Source: Monarcha castaneiventris obscurior
Lineage: Eukaryota; Chordata; Aves; Passeriformes; Monarchidae
Length of the DNA stretch: 64,000 bases
NCBI GenBank assembly: GCA_026261815.1
Contig: JAMPIT010000890.1
Span: 10,818,001 to 10,882,000, forward strand
Direction: 5' to 3'
Part shown: piece by piece, positions 33,107 through 46,200 of the stretch
Layout: each line of letters starts with the position of its first letter
How positions within the stretch are numbered: position 1 is the first letter of the stretch
Translations under genes and position numbers: made by a program
Notes under the pieces: generated by a model
Told to the model about the DNA's origin: nothing
The model's input: only the letters and a program-made list of their open reading frames with translations
Databases searched by the model: none

Positions 33107-33708
33107 CTAGCAGCACATCAGCAGTCTGGCATGACACGGCCACCACACAGAAACAGGGCAAACCTGGCACAGCATCCAAGTACTGCCCCTGGCAAGGGAG
33201 AGAGAGTACTGTTCACCAGCAGTGATCTATTACCTGTTTGACAAAAGCAGCAGCTACGTATCCTGAATTAGGCACCTCCGGAGGTGACTGAAGAATAGAA
33301 TTACAGGTTGTTTTGTTTTTCTTGACCTTAACACTCAGGCACAGAATTTCAGACTCTATCTTCACCTCCACTCTGCACACAAGCCACGCCACAGAACAGA
33401 CAATCTCTGCAGCAATAAGCAGCATGGGCCACCCACCCACACCACTGAGCTTACAGCTTAGAAGTTTAACCCTTCTCAAAGGAAGCTTGCACTGAAATAC
33501 AAAAACTTACAAGAGGCACCGGCTCCATACTATTTAGTACAAAAACACTGCCATAGTCTTGTCAAAAACCCTAGCACTTTCAATAGCTAAAACAATGCTA
33601 TTTCAAATCCCATTGTTTGGTTAGACATGGCTGGTGGATGTGCAGATGGACATACTGGCCCGTCCACACAGGTGAAGTCATAGATAAGGGATACTTCTGC
33701 TGGCATCT
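33107..33708. other. Intronic spacer between CR1 fragments
   Basis: About 600 bases separate two plus-strand CR1 pieces. The sequence is not recognisable as CR1 or LTR. Small open frames on both strands (for example minus strand 33213-33479) show no known motif. It could be older repeat sequence that I cannot identify by eye. Confidence 0.6.
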
Positions 33709-33813
33709 GAGTAACATGGTCTAGTGAAAGGTGTCCCTGTCCATGGCAGGGGTGAGGGAACTGGATGATCTTTAAGGTCCTTTCTAACCCAAACCATTCT
33801 ATGACTATGATTT
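33709..33813 (+). mobile_element. CR1 LINE, 3'-end fragment
   Basis: The plus strand carries GTGTCCCTGTCCATGGCAGG, ACTGGATGATCTTTAAGGTC and CCAAACCATTCTATGACTAT, which is the last 100 bases of an avian CR1. It is 5'-truncated and lies in the same orientation as the fragments at 31.65 and 32.65 kb. Its 3' end belongs to a different CR1 subtype from the one at 32.65-33.11 kb, so it is a separate insertion rather than a broken piece of it. Confidence 0.85.
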
Positions 33814-34959
33814 CAATTACTGTTTTCAGTAGGTATTATGCCTGTCTCTCAAAACCCCCTCACCTATATCTGTACCAGGTAATGGGTGTCCTGCCCTAGC
33901 ACTGCACTACTGATATTCTGGGGCACTCCTGCAACCTCAACTAGACACCTAGGATCTAAGCTGTGCTCCTCAAAGAATGTGCTAGCAATGACCAATCAAT
34001 TATTTGGATGGTTCTTAGCTATTTTTCCAAGAACTGCATGTTTAATTGTTTCAGTTTCAAGAGACTAGTCATAAATATTTGGTGTACGTCCTAACGCAGT
34101 AACACAGTGTGCACTAGCAATTAGGATGAGAGTGATGTAAAACAAGATTCTGAGAAGAGCAGATTTGTTTTTTTCCACCACATTCAGAAATCCCTCAGGT
34201 CACTTTCATATACATGCATTTCATTGAGACAGATTATTGTTAGGTTCCACACTAGTCCCTTTCTTTAAAATTCCTTGATTCCTCTCAACCTTGTTTGCAG
34301 ATGCACAATTACCCTGAAGAAATGTAATGTATCTGGATGCAAGTAAAAATCATCATCTTCAGTAATGGCCTCTTGAAAAAAAAAAAATTGCTTGAAGATG
34401 CACATTAAAACTGTGAGACTCAATTATGCACTGTCAGTCATTCCAGCAGCTTCCTACTGAGGTAGGTATCTGAGAATAAAGAGCCGGAACTAATTTCTCC
34501 TTTTAATTCCATTTTTAAGATCTGTGTAATCTCCATATACAGTTCTTCAACGTTCTGTGGCTGTACCAGCTATACCAGCCAGACTTGCAAAAGTTGCCTT
34601 ACACACCTGTAGAACTAAAGTGGTCATAAGGTCCATATACTATAATCCTGACATCATTTTAATGATACTGCCTATATTGAAACTCTAGATCTAAAATCTG
34701 ATTGAGACAGTAGAAATATCTGTAAATCAAAAATTTGCAAAAACCATGGCAAAGGCGCTTAAAATAGTTTTTCTAGAAAACATGAAATTGAACCATTACA
34801 TATATGCTAGATAGTCTTTTTGCTGGCTTTATACTCCTGCAGGTTTATCCTTCTCTTTCATGTAATGATCTCAAAGCAGAGTTTCCTCTTCTGTGACAGG
34901 GGCAGCATCACAGATTAGTACAGTCTCACATATGAAAATGAAAAAATTGCATAACTATT
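33814..34959. other. Unique intronic sequence, nothing recognised
   Basis: This AT-rich stretch holds one A-run (about 34377-34387) and no gene, exon or repeat that I can identify. Confidence 0.7.
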
Positions 34960-35060
34960 TGTCCTGGTTTCAGCTGGGATAGACTTAATTTTCTTTTTAG
35001 TAGCTGGTACAGTTCTGTATTTGAATTTAGTTATAGAGAACAATGTTGGTAACTGCACCA
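34960..35060 (+). mobile_element. Endogenous retrovirus LTR, 5'-end fragment
   Basis: The plus strand begins with TGTCCTGGTTTCAGCTGGGA, followed by TAGACTTAATTTTC and TAGCTGGTACAGTTCTGTAT. This matches the 5' end of an LTR that is widespread in bird genomes, here starting with the terminal TG. Similarity fades after about 35060, and the promoter, poly(A) and terminal CA parts of an LTR were not found downstream. No viral gene is present. The family name is uncertain, and I make no claim that it is active. Confidence 0.7.
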
Positions 35061-38000
35061 AAATTTGATGAGTAATGTAGGTACAAAAAGTGTTTTGCCC
35101 CAAATACTGTTTACCTCAAATTCGTATTCCAATTACTCAGCACCAATAAGGACACCCCTGCCCCCAGCCTACAACAATAGAGAGGATGGGACTTAGTGGG
35201 AGAGATTGATTTGTGAAGCAGAAATTGTCTTTTACTAGATGACTACAGAGAGCTTGGCATAATGCTACTGCAAATCTGATTAGCATGGCTCACTGCTTCT
35301 TTTATTAAATAAAAATTTACAATAACAAACCCTCCAACGACAGAGATTAAAATAATTCAATATTATAGTAAATTCAGGTGGTACTAAATATATGACCACA
35401 TTTGATTCTTAGAAGAGATTCTGTGGTATGTTAGCTGACCATCAAGAGTCTCCTTCTCTGAATTCACTGCTCCATGTCAGCAGTGTGTACTCCTCCCATC
35501 AGGGTCAGTAACCCCTATTGCCTCACGTCCATTTCAGCTACCTCGCTGACACAGTGACACACAAACACGTACAACAACCCTCCTCTGCAGTGGATAAATA
35601 GATCAAATTAAGTCACTCATCATCCCAAACCCTGCCCTTCTTCACACACAGCCAGAGGCTGGGCACCACAGAACCTCGCTCCAGTGCACAAGGTAAAGGT
35701 CCGTTCGAAAGGAGAAACCAGTCACCTCACCCCAGTGCATGCACAAACAGCCCCCAAGGGAGAGGCTTGTGCTTCTACACTGCATTTGCCCCACAACCAC
35801 CTGGCTTTTGCCAGAGTCACCTACACCCAGATAAACAGGCCACCACCAGCAAAGCTTTGACAAGAGTCCCATGTAACACTGATGGACAGCACAGAGGGCC
35901 CCGAGTTCAATCCTGGAAGAAAAATTATGTTGGTACCTGCTCTCTCAAATGTTTCAGTATAAGAAAATAAAAAAGTCTTATTCTAAACAAGACAATAAAA
36001 ACTTGGATTTCTTTCTGACAGTCTCACATATACATGAGCAAAAGGATACATAAAAGGAAATATGAAAACATGCCTCAAGTAGAAGGCAACACATGCTTAT
36101 AGATTAATTATATTCTTTCCACCATCAGCTGCTTGAAAAGGACAACTGCATAGATCAAAGCACTGTGTTGCACACCAGAATTTTATTCCTGCCATGAGAA
36201 TTAATTCAAAAGGAAAATCACCCCACTCATCTTAAATTTTAGGATAGAATAACCATTAATTTTAATTTTCATCAAGAAATTCTCTCCAGCCAGGGATGGT
36301 GCAAGACACATTCTTTCTTGCTTTCACTCCTAGCTGAGTTTCAATCTGCTGCCAGACTTCCATCAAGACCAGCTACTTGCTACAGAGATATTAAATTAAC
36401 GCTTGCCTGCATTTGTAGCCTATTCTCTGAGATGCAAACCCATCCCTCCTCTCAGACAGGACACTGTAAGCCCCCTGAGGGAAAGCATGATGCAGATGTG
36501 CTGAAGGAGATGAAAGCAGCAGCTTATGCAAGCAAGCCTGAATTTCTTATGCAGAGGCTTTCAAGTTATACTTGTATGTCCGCTAAAGAGAAAGGATATT
36601 ATTTCCTCAAAGGCTAAAGAAAAAGATGCACCCACACTGAGAAAGAAACAACCACCATTTTGATACAAGGTACAGTTACATTATCTGCAGGAAATTCGGC
36701 AGTTTAGATTGTATCAGAAAGGGCAGGAAAGAAATCCCTCACATACATGAACATGTGACTTCAGAAAATGACTGGAATCTGCCTTCAGGGAAGAGAAGAA
36801 AGCAAAAACTGCAAGATTTACAGGGATTGCTGTAAGGCCAGGAAGGTAGGTCCTCCTTCTACATCTATTTGCTGATGCTCAGCAAGCCACATATTTATGG
36901 ATTTACCACAGAGTAGGGGGCATGGATTTTAAAAGCAGTTGTCTTTCCTCACTGTAATGTTTAGCAACTCAATAGGCAAAAGCAGCGAATTAGCTTCAAG
37001 CACAATTACATATTTGAAATTCATTCTCATCTGCTGCTGTTCAAGTACTGCTTTGTGTTCCCCAAGAAATAATCCAGTAAATTATGTTCTGCCCCAGTCT
37101 GGCCTGTGACCATTTTTCATCTGTTAATTCTGGGTTATTCCTGTTCTGCTTTTAAGGCAAGCTCAGGCAGCAGATTGTCCTGCATGGTCTGGCACTGTTA
37201 GATTGCACTCTGCAATTCTGCATTTCACTCTCCTGGAGAGAACCATCTGGTCTACAGGTTTTAGATGCTGACCACCTGGGTGGAAGCAACTTCATTAAAA
37301 TTTAAGACAAAAAAAAAAATTACTTCTGCACAGTACTTCTATTCATTTAGGATGCACCTGTAGAACAAAAACACACTGTGTTTTTAATACATCGCATATA
37401 CACTTTCTAGTTAGTACAGTGTTTAGTAATGAAGGAGTTCTTGGTTTTGTTTCAATTTACTACATATTTTTCTACAGTGCTTTAAACTTATGCAGAAATT
37501 TGATGGATCTTTTCACATCAGCACCACTAACTTCTCATTGGAGTAGATAGAAAATATACATATGAATGTTCTAAATTAATTTAGAATTCCTAAGGAATAG
37601 TCAGTAGTAAAGTCTGAACAAGTAAACAAAATGTTTGTATTGAAGAGAAGGAATTAAAAAGGGAACTAACTTTTATTTTCAGTTTAGAAGCATAAACTGC
37701 ATATAAAAATTATGCTCTGAGCTGGGAAGTGCCTCATTAATCTTGTCAGCATGTATGAATGGGGAGCTTTTCAAAACCTTTTAACATCTGCCTGATTCTG
37801 CCCCCTGTAAATCCTTATCCATTTCAGTAGGATGAAACCAGGACCTAGGCAGACTACTTTCTAAAAGCCTTTGGCTACAGACAGCCCACTGCACACATCA
37901 TTATACACAAATCCTCAGGGTGGAATAAAAAATTAGAGTACAAGGAAATTAACTCAGTCTTCAAATCCTACCATTTTGCCTGGATGTTGTTTCCTGGGAG

Positions 38001-41000
38001 TTCATAATCCATTTCAATTTACCTTTTTAACCTCCAAAATCTTCTGTTTTCTGGAATGCTACCATTATAACTTGTATTATTTGTTTGACACTGTGTTCCT
38101 CTGAACAGTAAATAAGCAAATTATGTATTTCATCCACTGCCTTCACAGAGTACTACATGAGAGCCAGCTCCTCACATAACCTTTCCAACAAGCACCAAAT
38201 TAACACACCTTTTCAAAGAATAAAGCCTCAAACCTCCACATGCGTCAAGAGAATACAAATTACCACCTAATTTTCCAGGTTTTTAAAATATGAGGGTATT
38301 AAGTCTTCAGCACAAAGACTGGAGCAACATGTCTAGCCATGCTACAGAGAAAACATGTCCTGCTGTTCCCAGAGGTCCATGCTCCATCCCAGTGTCTGAA
38401 CTGGGTCAGTCTTTAGCTCTTACTCATCTCTGCTCATAAGAAAAAGCAGCCTAAATGAACAGAACTAATGGAAGGGGGGAGAGATGCATGCATACTAGAT
38501 GAAACTTCATAAAAACTAGAGGTTAAATACCACTGAGGGTTCATCTGTTCTGAACAGTATAAAATAGCATTTGCAGCCTCTGACTGTCCTTGACCCCAGG
38601 GTTAAAGAAGGGGAATAGCAACATGTCAAAGAGCAGTATCACCAGGCACGTTTAGACTAAGGAATTAACAGGTTGACCCATGTTCTTCTCAGGTCAACTC
38701 ACAAATAAAATAATGTTTTGCCTTTTTTAGCTTTACTTAGAGAACTTTCAATCAGTTTTTTAACCAAACACTAATTTTCCCAGTGACTACTATGCACCCA
38801 TACTTCTGTCCCTCCCCAGAAACGGCTGCATAGATGCAGTGTCACTGACACAACCACAACTGTGTTCAGCCACTGTTCCTCTACAGCCTCTGGAACTCAC
38901 AGCTACCACAGCCTTAACTAAGCCTGTGAGAAATAAGTAATGTCTTCTCCTTTGGGAAACAATCCAGTGACAAAAACATCATTACAGGAAAGATGTTCAG
39001 TAATACAGCCATGTGGATCTGCGTAGGGACCAATACAAGTGGTCACTTCCACAGAGGATACCGTGGTAAAGCAGAAAAATTAGTGGCTGCCTATGAGCTG
39101 CTTATGCTAAGAACAGCCAACACCTGCCAAGAGCAATGAGTCTGCCCAGGCAGTCTACAATGAGCTAGCAAACAAAGTAAGGACTGGAAAAGGCACGTTA
39201 CATGCCAGAAAAAGTTCCTACTAATGTAAGAACCAAAACAGTGTTAACACCAAGGTCTCTATGCTATCTCTTGCTACATACTGCAGTCACCTCATGGAAT
39301 AAAAGAATTAACAGAACTCGGTATAACTTCCTCTGACTTCTAGAAACATCAAGCAGGAAGGCTGTAGTGCTGTACTGTACTTTGGGACAGAGGTAACTTA
39401 AAGAATACTTACTTCAACCTTATTTGTGTGTAGGCTATTGCAGAACTAGGAGGCACCTAAAAGATGTCTGACAGAAAAATATTTGGAATAAAGTGTCAAT
39501 AAGCAAATAAAAGCACAGCCAAAAGCTCTGCAAACATCAGCCGTGGCACGGAGTGACTTGTGCTCCCTCTGTCAGAGTTCACATGGGTGCAGAGCCCTTA
39601 ATCTGCTCCCAAGACCAGAGCCCACTACATTAAAACTCTCCAGCAAACACCCTGCCTAGTTATGAAATATTAACTACACCAAGACTCATTGCTCAGGACT
39701 AACAGCATCCATCCATTAAGCAAGGGGCCAAGCTTTATGTTTCCTTTTAGAACCACAGCAAACAGTGCTTGCTGTCGTTCTTATTTGAAAAATCAACCTC
39801 AGTAAGCAAATTAGAAGTTCATTCTTCCTAAGATGGGAGAAAAGAACACAAAAGCCCAATTTCCAAGAGAGAGGAAAGGTCTTTTAACATCTAATTCCAG
39901 AGGAAAAAAGACATTTAATATCCCTTTAAATGAGATATTATACTAGGTACCTCTGTGGTGTCACATCTGTTACTTAAGTCTATCCTGGATGTAGTGCCTA
40001 AAATCACTACATAGCATTATTCCAGCACCTGCTGCAGTACTACTATTAGCATTACCAAATGCAGAAAACTGTTTTTCATACTGTGGGACACAAGACACAT
40101 AAAAAGGCCTAAAAGTTTCAAAAGTCCAGCCAGGGGCTAATGCAGTTTACCTGTTTAATTCCAAAACTGTGCAAGCTGTAAAAAAAGTCTGAGATGAAAA
40201 CTGTAGTAAATTTAAGCTCCTTTGTGAACAGAAGTATTTTAACCAAACTTAAAAAAAACCCCAAACGCACAAAGACCTCTAATTATCGCCAGTTCAGAGA
40301 CATCTAAAGCAGGCTCCATTTTCCTGGAGGGAAGAGACAGGCACTTACCTTCACATTATGATTTTGTCAGCTTTTTTGCTTTTTTAACGTTGCATCTTTC
40401 TACAGAATTTACTAAAATTTTTTAACAAACATACTTAAGATTAAGTAATGCATCTTCACATTTCCTCACACCCCAGGAGTCAATTTAAACAGCTTGTTAA
40501 ACTGAAACTTTGTGTTTCCTTCATGCAGATGAATATTCAACAGGTACTGAGGCAGCTCTGTGAGATTCACTGTGAACCTATTGAAGTGACCTGGATTAAA
40601 GGCGGAACTAAAAAGAGATTTCTTTCCTTTTTAAAATGCAAGTCCTTTCAACTCTGTTTATAATGAGCCTTCAAAAAATCTATTAAAAAAAAAAGTAAAA
40701 CTTGTATTTGCTTGCTGCAGATACAAGTAGCTCCCTTGCAAACGGTTCAAGCTATAGGTGGTGGCTGGAACTTTTCTCCAGCAGTTAAGAGGTGTCGGGC
40801 CTTGAGGTTTCACATGGCACCTACCTACATCCAGGGAAAGGGTGTCTCAACCATCTATCTTCCTCCCTGCCTCTAAAGACATTCCCCAGAATTCAAAGGG
40901 CAGATCTGACTTTCTGGGGCAGGGCACAAGTTACTGCCTTGCTCCTGACTTTAGACTACTGAGCTCACCCTGTAGGTGAAAGATCTCCCCCTTCTCTATG

Positions 41001-41959
41001 GGGATTCTGATGTTTTAAACCTCACATATGGACAACAGCTCATAAAGAACTGGCACACTGGTATCAAAAATCTGCAACTCAGTTTCACCAATCTAAAAAA
41101 CTTTCAGAGGAAGTTCTACATTATCTATATATCAGTCCATAAACAAAGCATTTAAAGGGCAGCTGAGATAATGTGAAAACTTGCACGGATTCCACATTTC
41201 TGAGGAAAGGAAGTGACCAAGAGAGGAAGGGAGCTCCAGAGAGAGTAAAGATAAATTGTGGGAAGAGCCAAGTCCAGATGCATTGAGGAAGCAGAGAGAT
41301 GGGTGAACAGAAGGTTGGCTGATTTTAGCTTTGAAAGCTGATGCAGGAGGGAGATGTGGAAGAAGACAACTGGATGAGAATCTGCACAGGGCTTTTGACC
41401 AGGCAAAGGTGCTGCTGTGCTTTCAATATGAGATGACTTAGTACAACATAAATTGATCCAAAACCATGTTGCGTGATGCTATAAGAAACAGGTATTTCTG
41501 AGTGATTTAGATCTTCCTGTCTGAGAGATACTGTTTTCTAACCTCAGAGAGCACCTGAGAGAATGTGCATCAGGTTGTCCCCAGAAAGAGAAGTTTAACT
41601 TTCATTCCCCCATCATACTGTCAGCAATAGGTTCTGGTGCAAGAAAATGGGATTTAATAAACAAAGTAAAACAGAGGTAAGTAGTTCTCAGTCTAGGTAT
41701 TTAAACAGTCTTCACCCAGACATGAAATAGAAACAGACATAATGCTGAGTGCCTGTCACAGGAAGGCTGGGAACACCACAATAACTGCTTAGGGTTCTGC
41801 AAAAGAAGATGACAGAGAGAGGAGGAGACAACATCAAAAAAATCACCAAAAAAAGTCTCCACACACTAGATCAGAAATACTGCATAAGGCTTCCCACCAG
41901 AATTGAATACAAAGTTAAACACATGCTGGCATTCCTTAGATGAGGTCAGCTGGCAAGTT
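35061..41959. other. Unique intronic sequence, no gene seen
   Basis: Nearly 7 kb of mostly unique sequence. A somewhat GC-richer patch lies at 35450-35900. A long stretch from about 36620 to 40440 has no open frame of even 60 codons on either strand. I recognise no exon, RNA gene or repeat family apart from short A-runs (for example near 37309-37318). The frame at 36318-36617 (99 codons) has no recognisable domain. Confidence 0.7.
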
Positions 41960-42503
41960 AAGAGTATGCTGGCCTGTATGAGCAGTAGTGTGGCCAGCAG
42001 GACAGGGAAGGGATCATCCACCCGTACTCTGCACTGGGGAGGCCACCCCTGAATTCCTGTGTTCAGTTTTGGGCTCCTCCCTACAAGAAAGACATTGAGG
42101 TACTGGAGCGAGTCCAGAGTAGGGCAACAGAGTTGGAGTTGGATTTTCTGTCCAGAGAGTAAATCTGATGAGAAGCAGCTGAGGGAGCTGGGGTGGTTTA
42201 ACCTGGAGAAAAGGAGGCTCAGAGGAGACCATGTCACTCTCTGCAACTGCCTGAAAGGAAGTTGTGCCAGGAGAGGTTTTGATTACACATTAGGAAGAAT
42301 TTCTTCACTGAAAGGGTGGTCAAGCATTAGAACAGGTTGCCAGATTGTGAAATAACCACCCCTGGAAGTGTTCAAAAAATGTATGGATGTGGCACTTGAG
42401 GACATACACGGTTTAGCATTAGGACACACTATTGCTGAGTTACTGGCTGAAGTCAATGATCTCAGAGGTATTTTCCAACCTAAACAATTCTCTAATTCTG
42501 TGA
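41960..42503 (+). mobile_element. CR1 LINE, 5'-truncated copy
   Basis: The plus strand matches CR1 from the reverse-transcriptase C-terminal region (GTGTGGCCAGCAGGACAGGG, GGGGAGGCCACCCCTGAATT) through codons for a QLRELGWFNLEKRRLRGDH-like peptide, to the 3' tail (TTCTCTAATTCTGTGAT). Frameshifts and many substitutions make it non-coding and fairly old. It faces, tail to tail, the minus-strand CR1 that starts at 42871. It is antisense to PPP3CA. Confidence 0.88.
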
Positions 42504-42870
42504 TAAAGAGGATACAACCTAGAGCAAGCACATTCTTTATCACCAGAGACAAAAACTCTTCATAATCTTTGAAAACAAGAAAAAGGAGCAAATGGATGCT
42601 AAGACACCAAAAATTACTTTTTAAACTTAAGAGTCCTTGGAGTATAACAAAATAAAACTTGCAGGGATGCTATTCGAAACGCCGGAAAAACTGCAGCAAA
42701 ATATGGGCATGCCTCATCAAGAGATGCATGTAATACATAATCAGCTAGCATTCAGTATACAAGAAACAAACACAATTTCAATCCACACCGTAATTTTAAG
42801 CACTGGCACATGCAGTGTTGCTCCTTTTGAAAAAAAAAGTTAGCTTATTTTCTGTAAACACCACAAATAC
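42504..42870. other. Spacer between two tail-to-tail CR1 copies
   Basis: This 367-base stretch of unique AT-rich sequence separates the 3' ends of two oppositely oriented CR1 elements. It has no gene or recognisable repeat. In RNA it would be the loop if the two copies paired. Confidence 0.75.
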
Positions 42871-43292
42871 AGAATCACAGACTCACAGAATGGTTAGGGT
42901 TGGAAGGGACCTTAAGGATCACCTGGTTCCAATCCCCCTACCACAGGGAGGGACAGCCCCCACTAGATGGAGCATCCACAACTTCTCTGGGCAACCTGTT
43001 CCAGCACCTCACCATCCTCTGAGCAAAGAATTCCTTCCTAATGCCTGACCTAAACCTGCCCTCTTTCAGTTTAAAACCACTGCCCCTTGTCCTAATATGC
43101 CAATATAAAATTTCCCTCTCCCTCCTTTTTATAAGCCCTCTTCAGGTACTGGAAGGGGCTGTAAGGTCTCCTTGGAGCCTTTCCTTCTCCTGGGCTGAAC
43201 AGCCCCAGCTCTCCCAGCCTGTCTGCAGGAGAGGTGCTCCAGCACTCTGAGCATCTTCATGGCCTTCTCTGGACCCATTCTAACAGATCCAT
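42871..43292 (-). mobile_element. CR1 LINE, 5'-truncated copy
   Basis: The plus strand reads as reverse-complement CR1: AGAATCACAG then ACAGAATGGTTAGGGTTGGA, TTCTCTGGGCAACCTGTTCC, CTGAACAGCCCCAGCTCTCC and, at the truncated end, TCTGGACCCATTCTAACAGA. The element is therefore in minus orientation, the same as PPP3CA. Small plus-strand open frames here (42815-43250) are antisense to CR1 and are not genes. Confidence 0.92.
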
Positions 43293-46200
43293 TTAAAGTA
43301 ACTTTCAAATGTCAAATGTATACCCAATCCAATGCTTCACCATGATAGAGTGCAGTGTGTGTGCACATACACTAACAAGTGCATGAAAGCCTACAAAGTG
43401 TAAGCTTTGTATCCTATGTATTCATACACACATACCAATTTGATTTTATTCAAGCCTAGAAGTGAACAGCTCCTCCCTTACACTGGTTCCACAGAGAATT
43501 ATTTCCATGAAAGCTTATTCAGTCTGTTCATGTTTTGAGCAAATTTCACAAGTACAATTTTGGCATGTTTACCAGATAGAAATCATAGCGAAGAAGTGTC
43601 ATGCTGTACTGAATTTCTTGATGACAAAAGCATCACAGTTCATTTGACACAGGATGACTCAAATATTGAGTTTAGTATTATTCTGCAAATATTCAAAAAA
43701 ATATAAGCAGATTTTCCATTTAGTAGCAACTTAAGGATTTTTGCAAATTTCTTTTAAAGAAATGTTACCATACTCCTATAATTTCCATATCATAATATAG
43801 GAAAATTTAAGAAGCATTACACGCACAGCTGAAGTGTATAAAACATGCCCAGACTATCTGTTTGACTTTACCAGGTACTGGTACCAGGTGTTCCTTCTCA
43901 AGCATTGAGAAAAATCCTTATTTCAAAGAAATGACAGAGTTCCTTCAGCTTCCATAATAAGCAAATGTAATTTTAGCCTCGGGGGTCCGTGGCAGCAGCA
44001 GCCAATCATGCTCCTGGCCATTGCAATTCCCCTTGCTCCCTTACTCCAGCTCCTGGTCAGAGACATCCTCGAGTGACATGAACTGCTTAAGCAACTACAC
44101 CAGCAAAAAGCCAGCACTACATTGCATTACATGACTTCTACCAATTCAGACTTCAGTGGGCTTAGCAAGCTGCAAGAGCTGAACACGAGCAGGGCCAGGG
44201 GAGCTCCCCAGCCCAGGGGGACAGGGCTGCCAGCAGCAGTTCAGGCTGCTGCCACACAACAGCCCCAGCCAGCCAAGCTGGCCAAATATGCCACTCAAGA
44301 GGTCAACAGCCAAGGGTCACTTAACACTGGCTCAGCATTTCAAGAGGTGAAAGGAAAATGGAGGGTCTACATGCCCAGTTCTGCTCAGCTGAGGAAACAT
44401 CTGCAGGACTTAATTTGCTCTTTTCAACTGACAATATGTATAATGGTATTATAATAACTCAGTGATTGCATCAGACCAAAAAAGATATTTGCAGATATTT
44501 GATTATGTGGCTGGCAAACTAAAGCAGTGACAGTACAAGAACATGCTCTAAATTCCTTATGTAATGAGCTGAATTTACTACTACAGCCAGTTTTACAAAA
44601 CTGTCTCAGCATTTTAACTTTAAACCCCAAAAAAGCAATAGCACGTATCACCAAAAAAAAAAAAAAAGTACGAAGAGCAATCTCTTCATACATCTCAAAA
44701 AAGGAAGCAATTAAGACTTGTACTTTTTCCGATATCATCAAGGACACTGGAAAATTGCAGAGAAAATAAGAAGATTGCCAGGAATTAGACTATTCTGGTA
44801 GATGAAAGGATGGGGAAGAAGTGGGAGGAGAATGAGCTATTTTCCACATTGTGCCGTTAATTTTCCAATTGAATTGTCACTGCAATGCTTTTACTTGAAA
44901 GTTTACCACACAATTGCAGAGACATGAACTGCTATCAAATCTTCCAAATGTAGCTAAGATTCTTCAGTCCAAAACTCATTATCATCTTTATATTAAACAT
45001 CACAAAATAAACCATTCTGAAAACTCACAGAAAGGTGAGGTTGCTCCAAACCCCAATGTAACAAGCATGTATTGACCAGCTAGTTTCTCTCTGCTTTTTC
45101 TCTCCAAAAACTGGGTGGGTTTTTTTTTGCTTTTCTATATCTAAAATCAAGACACAGTCTACCAGCCATAACCTTCAAATTACTGTACTTGTCAGGCTGT
45201 AGATCATGTTATGTTTTGGAGGATGGAGTTCTCTCTCCTGCAAGAAGTATCAAAGGCTACTGAATTTGGACTCAAAAATGTGTTGCACAAAGTGCTTCAG
45301 AAGTGCATTTATGCAATGGAGAAGAAAGCGTGGAGGGATAACCATAAAAGACCATCAAGAATTAGCATTGTCAAAATCCTCCTCTACTAGACACACTTAC
45401 ACATCTTGACTGCATCTGCAGAGTAAGAAACTACCAAAAAATATACACCTGCATGGTATTTTAAAAATGTATTTGCTCCCTTCTGCTTGATCCAAGAATC
45501 TTCCCCACACCACATCCCCCTCAGTTTGATTAATGTATTGAAATAATGTACACAACAGGTATCATAGAGACCCAGATTACGAAGCCACTGAAATGAAGAC
45601 TTTCCACATGTGGAAACCAGTGTTATTAATATAATAATTATTTTCTCACAATGATATTTAAACCTTCTTCAACAGTCAGAATAATAAAGGACAGGAAACA
45701 GCATTTTCTTCCTGTGATTGTATTAAACTTTTCTGCATGATTAAGCTAAAAAGACAGCCATCATTCATCATAGTGTCTATCAAAAGATTTAGAAGTCACT
45801 GGAATTGTATGATGAGAATAAAGAATTAGGAATTCTCATCTCCTGAATAATCTTTCTTGCACCACCTAACCTATCCTTTTATCCTCAGGAAGAAGATATA
45901 AGGCTCCTGCACTGGACAACATTTAGTAAGTAGATTGTTGGTTTCCCGTACATAGTTTATTAAGAATGAAAATACAGTCTTAATTTTAAAACCTTATCAT
46001 AGCTGAAAAGACTGGAGTTTTCCTTTTTTACATGATTTTCATTAGGTCGTTTTTCTTTTCATTTCTTACTGATTCTTTTAAAACCAATCAACTTTTATTT
46101 TGACATAAAACACATGGGATTTCAGAAAAAATAATTATTAAAAAATGCTATCCTTCCACTTAACTGCATCATAGTGAAGAGTTTTCTTCTGTTTGTTTTA

